Origin: Spongiivirga citrea | GTDB lineage: Bacteria; Bacteroidota; Bacteroidia; Flavobacteriales; Flavobacteriaceae | NCBI RefSeq assembly: GCF_010671565.1 | Contig: NZ_JAABOQ010000003.1 | Location: 1 to 64,000 of the forward strand | Direction: 5' to 3' | Length of the DNA stretch: 64,000 nt | Part shown: piece after piece, positions 27,501 through 35,088 of the stretch | Layout: the number at the start of each line of letters is the position of its first letter | How positions within the stretch are numbered: position 1 is the stretch's first letter | Notes under the pieces: model-generated | Told to the model about the DNA's origin: nothing | The model's input: the letters and a program-made list of their open reading frames with translations, nothing else | Database searches by the model: none | Translations under genes and position numbers: made by a program

Positions 27501-28960
27501 GCATCCTCTTGATTGCAATAGTATGTATTGTTTGTGGCCACAAGTTTCACTTCATGTTTCTTAGCAAGCTGAATGAGCACTTGATTCACTCGTTTTTCAT
27601 CTTCCCGATCATGGCGCATGATCTCTACGTATAAATCGTCACCAAATTGTTCTTTCCACCAGATTAAGGCTTCTTCGGCCTGTTTTTCGCCAATATTCAG
27701 GACCTTACTAGGCACTTCACCATATAAGTTACCTGTAAGTACAATGATATCTTCCTTAAATTGACTTATTATCTCTTTATCAATGCGCGGCACATAGTAG
27801 AATCCGTCAGTATAAGCCAAAGATGACATTTTGGCCAAATTATGGTAGCCATTCTTATTTTTTGCAAGCAATACGATTTGATAACCGTTATCTTTTCTCG
27901 ATTTATCATCGTGTTTTTCACATACAAAAAACTCACAACCGAGAATAGGTTTTATCTCATTTTCAAACCCCGTTCCGTTTTCTTCTGCTTCCTTATTTCG
28001 TTCTTTAACTCCATTATTATGCTTGCCTACAGCCGAGACAAAATGGAACGCACCCATCATATTGGCATGGTCAGTAAGGGCAACCGCTGGCATTTTATGT
28101 TTTGCCGTAGCCTTCACCAAATCAGCTACACTACTGGTTGATTGTAAGACCGAGAATTGAGAGTGATTATGCAAATGAACAAAAGTAGCATCAGCAAGGT
28201 TGGCTAAATTTTGGTCAAGTTCTTGTTTTGAAATTCCGTCATCTGCCGGCTCTAGCTGTTTTGCAATTTTAGCTGACTCAGCCTTTAGATTAAGGTGTTT
28301 TAAACCAATAAGCTGAATGGTCTGCGGATTCGCTTCGTCAAAGCGCGCAAAATAATCCGGATTTACATCTAGCTGTTCGGTTGTAAATACTCGCTTACGA
28401 ACCAATTCTAAAAAACAACGGGTAGTTGCTTCTACATCGGCTGTTGCATTATGCGCTTCAGAGAAAGGTTTATGAAATAAAAATTCATGCAATTCCGTCA
28501 AGGTTGGTAATTTGAATTTACCATATCGCCCTCCTGGAATTTGACATAAATCAGCAGTTACTTCGGTACACGTATCAAGTACCGGTAACTCTTGTAATTT
28601 GTTAGCAACGGATTCTCTGTAGAATTCCGCACCCATAATGTTCACATCAAAACCTACATTCTGACCAACAACAAATTTGGACTTATCTAATACCTCATTG
28701 AACCTTTCAAGCACTTCATTTAACGGAATACCTTGTTCCTGAGCTAACTCAGTAGAAATACCATGAATCTTCTCTGCATCATAAGGAATATTAAACCCTT
28801 CTGGCTGTACCAAATAATCCTGATGCTCAATCACATGCCCCATTTCGTCATGCAATTGCCATGCAATTTGTATACATCTTGGCCAATTATCTGTATCTGA
28901 AATTGGTGCGTTATAATCGCGAGGTAAACCGGTGGTTTCGGTGTCGAATATTAGGTACAT
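24581..28960 (-). CDS. dnaE: DNA polymerase III alpha subunit with fused DnaQ-type exonuclease
   Basis: A 1459-residue replicase. Residues 1-185 are a DEDDh 3'-5' exonuclease: DTET at 7-10 and the HNATAD motif (HxAxxD) near 170. A PHP domain follows (FVHLHNHSQFSVLQS, VALTDHANMMG), then the C-family polymerase palm with the catalytic PDIDIDFDDEGR, the fingers, a helix-hairpin-helix region, and a C-terminal OB domain (IIFGGVVSDVQHRV). Proofreading and synthesis are therefore on one chain, as I recall for Bacteroidota. Start at the ATG before YLIFDTETTGLP. It is separated from the upstream flavoprotein gene by 99 bp. Confidence 0.97.
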   Translation of the reverse strand: MYLIFDTETTGLPRDYNAPISDTDNWPRCIQIAWQLHDEMGHVIEHQDYLVQPEGFNIPYDAEKIHGISTELAQEQGIPLNEVLERFNEVLDKSKFVVGQNVGFDVNIMGAEFYRESVANKLQELPVLDTCTEVTADLCQIPGGRYGKFKLPTLTELHEFLFHKPFSEAHNATADVEATTRCFLELVRKRVFTTEQLDVNPDYFARFDEANPQTIQLIGLKHLNLKAESAKIAKQLEPADDGISKQELDQNLANLADATFVHLHNHSQFSVLQSTSSVADLVKATAKHKMPAVALTDHANMMGAFHFVSAVGKHNNGVKERNKEAEENGTGFENEIKPILGCEFFVCEKHDDKSRKDNGYQIVLLAKNKNGYHNLAKMSSLAYTDGFYYVPRIDKEIISQFKEDIIVLTGNLYGEVPSKVLNIGEKQAEEALIWWKEQFGDDLYVEIMRHDREDEKRVNQVLIQLAKKHEVKLVATNNTYYCNQEDANAHDILLCVKDGEKQATPKGRGRGYRYGLPNDEYYFKGGDEMKQLFQDLPEAILNIQEVVDKIEPFVLARDVLLPAFEIPEEFQHKEDEEDGGKRGENAFLKHLTYEGAKKRYGEITEEIKERLDFELDTIERTGYPGYFLIVQDFIAAARDMDVSVGPGRGSAAGSVVAYCLWITNIDPIKYDLLFERFLNPDRVSMPDIDIDFDDEGRGRVMDYVIDKYGSNQVAQIITYGTMAAKSSIRDTARVLDLPLHDADRIAKLIPNMSKLNKIFGVEEKVLKSKFRSDDLVLINELLNISEGEDLQAQTVNQARVLEGSVRNTGIHACGVIITPDDITNFVPVATAKDSDLYVTQFDNSVVESAGLLKMDFLGLKTLTLIKDTVKIVKAKHGIELDPENFPLDDEPTYELFQKGETVGIFQYESPGMQKHMKNLKPTVFDDLIAMNALYRPGPMEYIPSFIARKHGDEEIEYDLPAMEEYLKETYGITVYQEQVMLLSQKLASFTKGEADVLRKAMGKKQKAVLDKMKPKFIEQAVANGHAEDKLEKIWKDWEAFASYAFNKSHSTCYAWIAYQTAYLKAHYPAEYMAAVLSNNMNDIKQVTFFMEECKRMKLEVLGPDVNESYYKFSVNDRGAVRFGMGAVKGVGGNAVATIVEHRKKDGKYKSIFDMAKRIDLRAANKKSFESLVLAGGFDSFTDTHRAQYLFKDGDGSSFMEKAIRYGAKYQENENSAQVSLFGESSEVQIAEPVVPPCEEWGTMEKLRQEKEVVGIYISGHPLDDFKIEMDNFTNGNVSLFHNLEQHVNREIIFGGVVSDVQHRVTKTNQGWAAFTIEDYNDSYEFRIFKEAYLKFRHFLVPNSFVFVRAFVKEGWVNRETGKKGDPRIQFNNFELMHDVMDAYAKKLTIQLNIDDLQESRINSLKDTLHMHKGEKILNFVVYEMQEEIKLSMASRKQKVKISQELIEELREQEVKYKLN

Positions 28961-29059
28961 AAACTATTGAGCAATGAAAAAATCAGTCTTTAAAAATACC
29001 ATTATTTCATTCCTTTTCTAGTGTAAGTTTTAAGGAGTTACTAACAGTTTATCTAGTCT

Positions 29060-30271
29060 TTAGTTGGCCATTTCCTTAGCAGCAATATAACCACTAGTCC
29101 ATGCATTTTGAAAATTAAAGCCTCCGGTAATAGCATCAACATTTAGTACTTCGCCAGCAAAAAACAAATTGGGTAGTTTTTTGCTTTCATAGGTTTTAAA
29201 ATTGATTTCTTTCAGGTCAACACCACCCGCTGTGACGAATTCCTCTTTAAAAGTACTTTTTCCATCAACTTGAAATTGGGCAAATTGCAGTGAGTTAATC
29301 AAGACTTCTCGTTTCACCTTTGAAAGATCAGCCCATTTTAGATTTTCATCTATTTCAGAAAAAATCACAAGTCTTTGCCAAAGCCGTTTTGGTAAATTGA
29401 ATAAAGGTGTTGCAACAATTCTTTGCTTGCCTTTCTCCTTGCGCATTGCATCGAACCTGCGCTCTACAGATGCTATTGATTCATCTGGAATAAAATTTAC
29501 TTGAATTGTAAATTTGTAAGCTAATTCATTTAAAATTCGTGCTCCCCAAGCCGATAACTTCAAAATTGCCGGACCACTAAGTCCCCAATGAGTAATTAGC
29601 AAAGGACCATCGGCAAACAAACTTCCATTGGCTAGCACTTCTACCTCAGCTTGAGTTGCTAATCCAGCTAAACCCTCGATTCGTTCATCTTTAATATTGA
29701 AAGTAAATAATGACGGAACAGGTTTGATAATTGTATGTCCCAATTTTGCCAACAAATCCCATATTTTGGGATTGCTGCCAACCGCAATAAGCACTTTCCT
29801 CGCTTGAAATGTCGATTTTTTTGTTTGAATATGCCAAATATCATTTTCAACCTGAAGCTGCTTTACTGATTGACCAGTAAGCACTGGAACATTTAATCTT
29901 TTTACTTCAGAAAGAAGCGCATCGATAATGGTTTGCGAATTGTTAGAAACGGGAAAAATACGACCGTCATCTTCAATCTTTAGTTCGACACCCAACTCAT
30001 CAAAAAAAGTCATGGTATCACCACTACAAAATGTATGAAACGGACCTAATAATTCTTTTTCACCTCTTGGATAAAATGTAGTTAATTCTTTCGGATCGAA
30101 CTCGGCATGCGTCACATTACAACGCCCCCCTCCAGAGACTTTTACTTTGGTAAGGACATCAGTGCCTCGTTCTAAAATGGCAATTTTAAGTGAAGGATTG
30201 AAACGCGCTGAGTGAATTGCTGCAAAAAAACCTGCCGCACCACCGCCAACAATCACTATATCGAAGTTCAT
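29060..30271 (-). CDS. HI0933-like (YhiN) FAD flavoprotein
   Basis: A 403-residue NAD(P)/FAD-dependent oxidoreductase. The Rossmann dinucleotide site VGGGAAGFFAAIHSA lies at the N-terminus. Further signatures are VSGGGRCNVTHAEF, HWGLSGPAILKLSAWGAR, VTAGGVDLKEINFKT, and the C-terminal FFAGEVLNVDAITGGFNFQNAWTSGYIAA. The substrate of this family is unknown. The start codon overlaps the stop of the GDPD-like gene by 4 bp (30268-30271), so the two are translationally coupled. Confidence 0.92.
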   Translation of the reverse strand: MNFDIVIVGGGAAGFFAAIHSARFNPSLKIAILERGTDVLTKVKVSGGGRCNVTHAEFDPKELTTFYPRGEKELLGPFHTFCSGDTMTFFDELGVELKIEDDGRIFPVSNNSQTIIDALLSEVKRLNVPVLTGQSVKQLQVENDIWHIQTKKSTFQARKVLIAVGSNPKIWDLLAKLGHTIIKPVPSLFTFNIKDERIEGLAGLATQAEVEVLANGSLFADGPLLITHWGLSGPAILKLSAWGARILNELAYKFTIQVNFIPDESIASVERRFDAMRKEKGKQRIVATPLFNLPKRLWQRLVIFSEIDENLKWADLSKVKREVLINSLQFAQFQVDGKSTFKEEFVTAGGVDLKEINFKTYESKKLPNLFFAGEVLNVDAITGGFNFQNAWTSGYIAAKEMAN

Positions 30272-30996
30272 GAAACCGCTACTTCGGGTATTGGGCTAAT
30301 CAACACTTCTTCTATGGGAGTTCTTTCTTGAATAGATTTCACCTCAACTTCTTCCAAAGCTTCAGCTTCAAAAACGGGAATCTCAGCTTCCCACGGTTTG
30401 ATTTTAAATCCGTTCTTGATCGCTTTTTCAAGTAACTTTTGTTTTAATTTTCCGTTTTTTGGATGGATGGAAAATGCAGCTACTGTTTTTGCAAGGGACA
30501 AAGTATCTTTTGTAAGTTTTTTAGTCAGTACTCCTATTCGGGTTTTTTGATCAATTGAGTAAAAGTCGACTAACTCGAACCAATTGAAACTGGTAACTAG
30601 AAACATTTTACGTTTCCAATTATCTTTTTTGGCGTATTCTTTAATAATAGCAGAAACAGCATTTGATGTGCCAAAACCTGAAAGCTCAATAATAACTTTG
30701 GCTTGCCCATTAATAAGATCTAAAACTTCTTTTAACGAAGGAATTTGATATTGATCTTGAATACGAAGTTTTTTGAGTTCTTCTAAGGTAAAATCTTCTA
30801 CCTCGCCCATGCCATTTGTGGTTTCATCGACATCGGAGTCTTTAATGACAACAAGCTCGCCAGAATCGCAAATATGTACGTTTACTTCAATGCATTTTGC
30901 ACCTAGTTCAAGCGTTTTCTGAATGGATTCAAGTGTATTTTCAGGGGGGAGTTTCACGGTACCATTCAAACCGATGAACTGAATTTTTTTCTTCAT
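30268..30996 (-). CDS. GDPD-fold protein with lost catalytic residues
   Basis: A 242-residue protein with the glycerophosphodiester phosphodiesterase pattern: PENTLESIQKTLELGAKCIEV, then SGELVVIKDSDVDETTNG and a downstream VIIELSG. The catalytic sites are altered. The usual HRG is LNG (10-12), the usual ExD is ExN (37-39), and the usual HD is KD (52-53). Both general acid/base histidines and one metal ligand are thus missing, so phosphodiesterase activity is doubtful. There is no signal peptide. The extended C-terminal tail rich in Glu/Val/Pro is unusual for the family. Coupled to the flavoprotein gene by a 4-bp overlap. Confidence 0.8.
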   Translation of the reverse strand: MKKKIQFIGLNGTVKLPPENTLESIQKTLELGAKCIEVNVHICDSGELVVIKDSDVDETTNGMGEVEDFTLEELKKLRIQDQYQIPSLKEVLDLINGQAKVIIELSGFGTSNAVSAIIKEYAKKDNWKRKMFLVTSFNWFELVDFYSIDQKTRIGVLTKKLTKDTLSLAKTVAAFSIHPKNGKLKQKLLEKAIKNGFKIKPWEAEIPVFEAEALEEVEVKSIQERTPIEEVLISPIPEVAVS

Positions 30997-31217
30997 ATTA
31001 AGTTTTTATACTGACGCACTACGTTAAACTACCTTTTATTCATAAAAATACGGTTGTAATTAACAGAAGAATGTTTTAGTTAATTGGGATAAATTTGACA
31101 TCCATTAGACAAAACTTAATTTAAATATAAGAAATACAAAATAATCTCTGTAAAGAGACGTAAACAACCGTTAGCTTGCTATTTTGTATTAAATATGTTT
31201 AAGAATAAGCAAGTATC

Positions 31218-33092
31218 TTATTCAATTTTGTAAACAACTGACTCTAATGATTTAAGGCTAATATTAGTATTAGCAATGCCATCTACAGCAAGTGTATTTT
31301 TTTTCTGATATAGCAAATCGGTCAACTCATACGAAGATTCTGTAAGCTTCCATAAATCAACTATATCTTTTGGGATTTTTATATTGACATCATAGGATTT
31401 ATCCCGATCAAAATTAATTACCACTAGGAGTTTTTCGTCGTCTTTCCAACGCAGATAAGAGTATACACGGTGATCATATCCTTCCGTACGTTCTTTATTG
31501 AAATAATGAATGTCACGCCATTCGCCCATAAAAGCCTTATGATCAATCGTGACATTTAAAAGACGCTTATAAAAATCCCTTAAATCCGCTTCTTCATTAC
31601 TTAGTTGGCCACCATCGAACTTTTTGTCATTTACCCAACGTTGATGATGTGGCACCCCTATATAGTCGAATATGGAAGTACGAGTGGGTTGACCGAAACC
31701 AGCATTTTCCCCTCCAGGTTCACCCACTTCTTGCCCAAAGTAGATCATGGTTGGTGAGGTACTTATGGTTGCTGACAAAACCATTGCAGGCTTACCTATT
31801 TGTGCATCTCCCACAAAATCTGGGCTTGCAATGCGCTGCTCATCATGATTTTCTAAAAAATGAAGCATATTATGTTCAATATCTCTAAGTCCATTTTGAA
31901 CGGTATAAATATGATCCGTCCATCCATGACCTTGCATAATATGCTTGAGGGAATCGTACAACTCTACCTTATCATATAGATAGTCCATTTTTCCTTTAAA
32001 AATATACTCACGATATAGGGCGGGATTATAAACCTCAGCAAGCAAAAAAGCATCTGAATTCTTATTTTTTATCGCGGAATTCATATAACTCCAAAATTCA
32101 ACAGGAACCATTTCAGCCATATCAAAACGGAAACCGTCAACACCCATTTCTGTCCAATACAATGCGATGTCTTTAAATTTTATCCAAGAATCAGGCACTT
32201 CTTTATCTTTCCAGAAATTGAAGTGTTCCTCATGACTTTTGGAGGCAAAATCATCAGGCAAAACATCGAAATCCTTAGTTCCATCAGATCGAACGCCGTA
32301 ATTAATCTTTACCGTTTCGTACCAGTCGTAAAATCCTGGTTTAGCTGATCTTGCTCCGTTTCCTGTCCATTTTGCTGGACTTTCTTTGAACTTATGATCT
32401 ACTAATCGGTTTGTATCACCTCCTAAAACTCGATAATCATTCAACCAGTCTGGTACTTCGAAGTTTTCCCCTGGCACATAGTAAAAGTTGTTATTCTTCG
32501 CATACTCTACACTTGGGTCATCGTCAGCTCCAAAATCGGTTACACCTTCAGGATTGTTTTTCCCTTCATATTTTCTTGCAACATGATTAGGTACAATATC
32601 AATTAAGAGTTTTAAACCAGTATTATGTGTCCTATCTATTAATGCTTTAAATTCTTCAAGTCGGTTGGCTGGATTTATTGCCAGATCAGGATTTACATTA
32701 TAATAATCTTTAACAGCATACGGTGAGCCCGCTCGTCCTTTGACCACATCAGGATCATCATTTGAAACCCCAATAGCGGTGTAATCATTTATAACAGCGT
32801 GATGTGGGACACCTGTGTACCAAATATGTGTTACTCCCAGATCTTTAATTTCTTTTAACGCCTTCTCTGTAAAATCGTTGAATTTCCCAACACCGTTTTC
32901 TTCGATTGTTCCCCAAGGTTTATTGGTAGTGTTTGTATTGCCAAATAATCTGGTAAAGACTTGATATACTACTTTTTTACCCATAAGTTCTTTTTCAGGA
33001 ATGACTTTGCTTTTTTCTTCATCGTGACAAGAAGTAATAATTCCTAAAATTATTAAACCGGTCAAAAATGAGGCTATTCTTTTATGAAACAT
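31218..33092 (-). CDS. GH13 alpha-amylase lipoprotein (SusG-like role)
   Basis: A 624-residue glycoside hydrolase of family 13. It begins with a lipoprotein signal (LGIITSC, Cys22). The (beta/alpha)8 motifs are present: LLIDIVPNHVARK (region I), GFRFDMAEM with the nucleophile Asp (II), FLLAEVYNP with the acid/base Glu (III), and FLENHDEQR with the transition-state Asp (IV). A C-terminal beta domain follows. It would cut alpha-1,4 glucans or maltooligosaccharides at the cell surface or periplasmic face. It is the last gene of the lacI-pgmB-GH65-GH13-GH13 set; a 7-bp inverted repeat overlaps its stop codon (31203-31223) but lacks a T tract. Confidence 0.92.
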   Translation of the reverse strand: MFHKRIASFLTGLIILGIITSCHDEEKSKVIPEKELMGKKVVYQVFTRLFGNTNTTNKPWGTIEENGVGKFNDFTEKALKEIKDLGVTHIWYTGVPHHAVINDYTAIGVSNDDPDVVKGRAGSPYAVKDYYNVNPDLAINPANRLEEFKALIDRTHNTGLKLLIDIVPNHVARKYEGKNNPEGVTDFGADDDPSVEYAKNNNFYYVPGENFEVPDWLNDYRVLGGDTNRLVDHKFKESPAKWTGNGARSAKPGFYDWYETVKINYGVRSDGTKDFDVLPDDFASKSHEEHFNFWKDKEVPDSWIKFKDIALYWTEMGVDGFRFDMAEMVPVEFWSYMNSAIKNKNSDAFLLAEVYNPALYREYIFKGKMDYLYDKVELYDSLKHIMQGHGWTDHIYTVQNGLRDIEHNMLHFLENHDEQRIASPDFVGDAQIGKPAMVLSATISTSPTMIYFGQEVGEPGGENAGFGQPTRTSIFDYIGVPHHQRWVNDKKFDGGQLSNEEADLRDFYKRLLNVTIDHKAFMGEWRDIHYFNKERTEGYDHRVYSYLRWKDDEKLLVVINFDRDKSYDVNIKIPKDIVDLWKLTESSYELTDLLYQKKNTLAVDGIANTNISLKSLESVVYKIE

Positions 33093-33115
33093 AGTGCTAT
33101 TGGCTCTCTTTACAA

Positions 33116-34978
33116 TTACTTGCTACTAAATATAAATGCTCCTTTGCCCGGCAACTTTAAGTTTTGTTTCCAAGTAATCACTTCGTTACTAATTATATTG
33201 GTCATTTTCTTGCCAGATAATCCTAGTTCCTTAAACCTATCTAAATCAAGATTAATCTCATCTTGATTTTTATTTAGCAGCAGCAACACAGTTTCATCTT
33301 TTAAAATTCTAGCAATGACATAAATCCCATTTACAGGCCCAAAATGCACCGTTTTACCATCATGTATTGCAGTGCTTGTCTTGCGATAATTCAATAGCTT
33401 TTTTAAGTAAGATTGCATCTCCTTTTGATCCTCAGTTAGTCCTTCACCGGTAATGGCATTTGTGGAATCCCCAGTCCAGCCTCCGGGGAAATCACTACGA
33501 ATTAATCCATGATCCCCGGGCTTGGCAGTATTTTCCATAAGTATTTCGGTGCCATAATATATTTGAGGCGTCCTAGGCATGAGCAAGTATGTAGCTAATG
33601 CCATTTTTGTATTGACTACATCCTTATTAAGTCGAGTAAAAATCCTGTCCATATCATGATTATCAGGAAATACCATTATGTCTTTTGGCGAGGTGTAAAT
33701 AAAATCGTTAGCCAAGCCTTCGTACAATTTTATAAGCCCCTTATTCCAGCTATCATCTTCCTTTAAGGCTTCTATCACCAGATTTTGCATAGCAAAATCC
33801 ATTGTTGATCGTAAATTAGATTGGTATCCGTCCTTATTATTAGCACCCTGTTGCCAATAATTAATTAGTAATGGATTGTAACTCCACTCTTCTCCTACAA
33901 TATTAAAATTTGGATACTCTTTCATTATTGCACCAGCCCAACTAGACATAAAATTTTTATCGGGATATGGATATGTATCCTGACGAATACCACCAAGACC
34001 TAAAGTTTCAATCCACCAAATGCTATTTTGAGTGATATAAGATGCCATGAACGGGTTATTTTGGTTAAGATCAGGCATTGTATTCACGAACCATCCTTCG
34101 GATAACTCCTTTTTATCAATGGCCGATGCATATGTATCCATATTAGCGGTACGACGATGATTAGAAAAGACCATCTTATCCTTACTTTCAAATTTCTTTT
34201 GAAAATTAATCCAATCATTAAAAGGAAGGTCTTTCATCCACCAATGTTCTAATCCACAATGATTAGCCACTTGATCCATAATAAGCTTGATTCCTTTTTG
34301 ACGCGCTTTAGTGGCCAGTTCTATATATTCATCTATGGTACCAAAACGCGGATCGACCTCATAAAAATTAGTCATTGCATAGCCATGATATGATGCTTGG
34401 AACATATCATTTGTTAATAATGGCGATGGCCAAATGGCCGTAAAACCCATATTTTCTATGTAATCTAAATGATTTATTATCCCTCTAATATCGCCCCCAT
34501 GTCTGCCATAATCATCAGTTCGATCGATCGTATTCTCGTTCATCTTTTTGTTAATGTCATTAGATGGATCTCCGTTAGCGAAGCGATCTGGGGTTATCAA
34601 ATAAATTACGTCAGTACTATTAAAACCAATATAGTCTTCGGCTGATTTTACTCGTGATTTTAATTGATAATTATATTTGATCCTTCTGCCTTTTTTAGGC
34701 TTAAATACGATTTCAAAAGTTCCGGCGTTTGTATTTCGATCTATATTTAAATCAATGAAAATATAATTCGAACTATCTCCACTCGTAATTTTATTAATGC
34801 TTACACCTTCGTATTCTATAGACGGAATAGCACTAGCAATATTTTCACCTTTTACTAGTAATTGTAACTTACTATTTTTAAAACCAATCCACCAATTAGG
34901 TGGTTCAACACGGTCGATTTGCGCGCTAGTTAGATTTGCGAATATTAAAAAAAGAAAAACAGTGATTGATCGGTTCAT
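33116..34978 (-). CDS. GH13 neopullulanase/cyclomaltodextrinase (SusA-like)
   Basis: A 620-residue GH13 enzyme with a cleavable signal peptide (MNRSITVFLFLIFANLTSAQ), so probably periplasmic. The N-terminal Ig-like domain (VEPPNWWIGFKNSKLQLLVKG) is typical of cyclomaltodextrinase/neopullulanase relatives. Catalytic motifs are KLIMDQVANHCG (I), GIRQDTYPYPD with the nucleophile (II), NIVGEEWSY with the acid/base Glu (III) and VFPDNHDMDR (IV). It likely trims imported maltooligosaccharides or cyclodextrins. It lies 23 bp upstream of the other GH13 gene, hence the same transcript. Confidence 0.92.
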   Translation of the reverse strand: MNRSITVFLFLIFANLTSAQIDRVEPPNWWIGFKNSKLQLLVKGENIASAIPSIEYEGVSINKITSGDSSNYIFIDLNIDRNTNAGTFEIVFKPKKGRRIKYNYQLKSRVKSAEDYIGFNSTDVIYLITPDRFANGDPSNDINKKMNENTIDRTDDYGRHGGDIRGIINHLDYIENMGFTAIWPSPLLTNDMFQASYHGYAMTNFYEVDPRFGTIDEYIELATKARQKGIKLIMDQVANHCGLEHWWMKDLPFNDWINFQKKFESKDKMVFSNHRRTANMDTYASAIDKKELSEGWFVNTMPDLNQNNPFMASYITQNSIWWIETLGLGGIRQDTYPYPDKNFMSSWAGAIMKEYPNFNIVGEEWSYNPLLINYWQQGANNKDGYQSNLRSTMDFAMQNLVIEALKEDDSWNKGLIKLYEGLANDFIYTSPKDIMVFPDNHDMDRIFTRLNKDVVNTKMALATYLLMPRTPQIYYGTEILMENTAKPGDHGLIRSDFPGGWTGDSTNAITGEGLTEDQKEMQSYLKKLLNYRKTSTAIHDGKTVHFGPVNGIYVIARILKDETVLLLLNKNQDEINLDLDRFKELGLSGKKMTNIISNEVITWKQNLKLPGKGAFIFSSK

Positions 34979-35088
34979 TTTGGTTTGATTGATTAATGGT
35001 TTTTGGTTGATGCGATTGTAAATACCTACACGAGTACCATCCTGACAAACTGCCTAAATGATACTCGCTGCGATATTATTTATGAATA

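Noticed and set aside
31090-31097. TAAATTTG, an exact -7 box on the plus strand
   Set aside because: No TTTG at the right distance and no plus-strand gene downstream.
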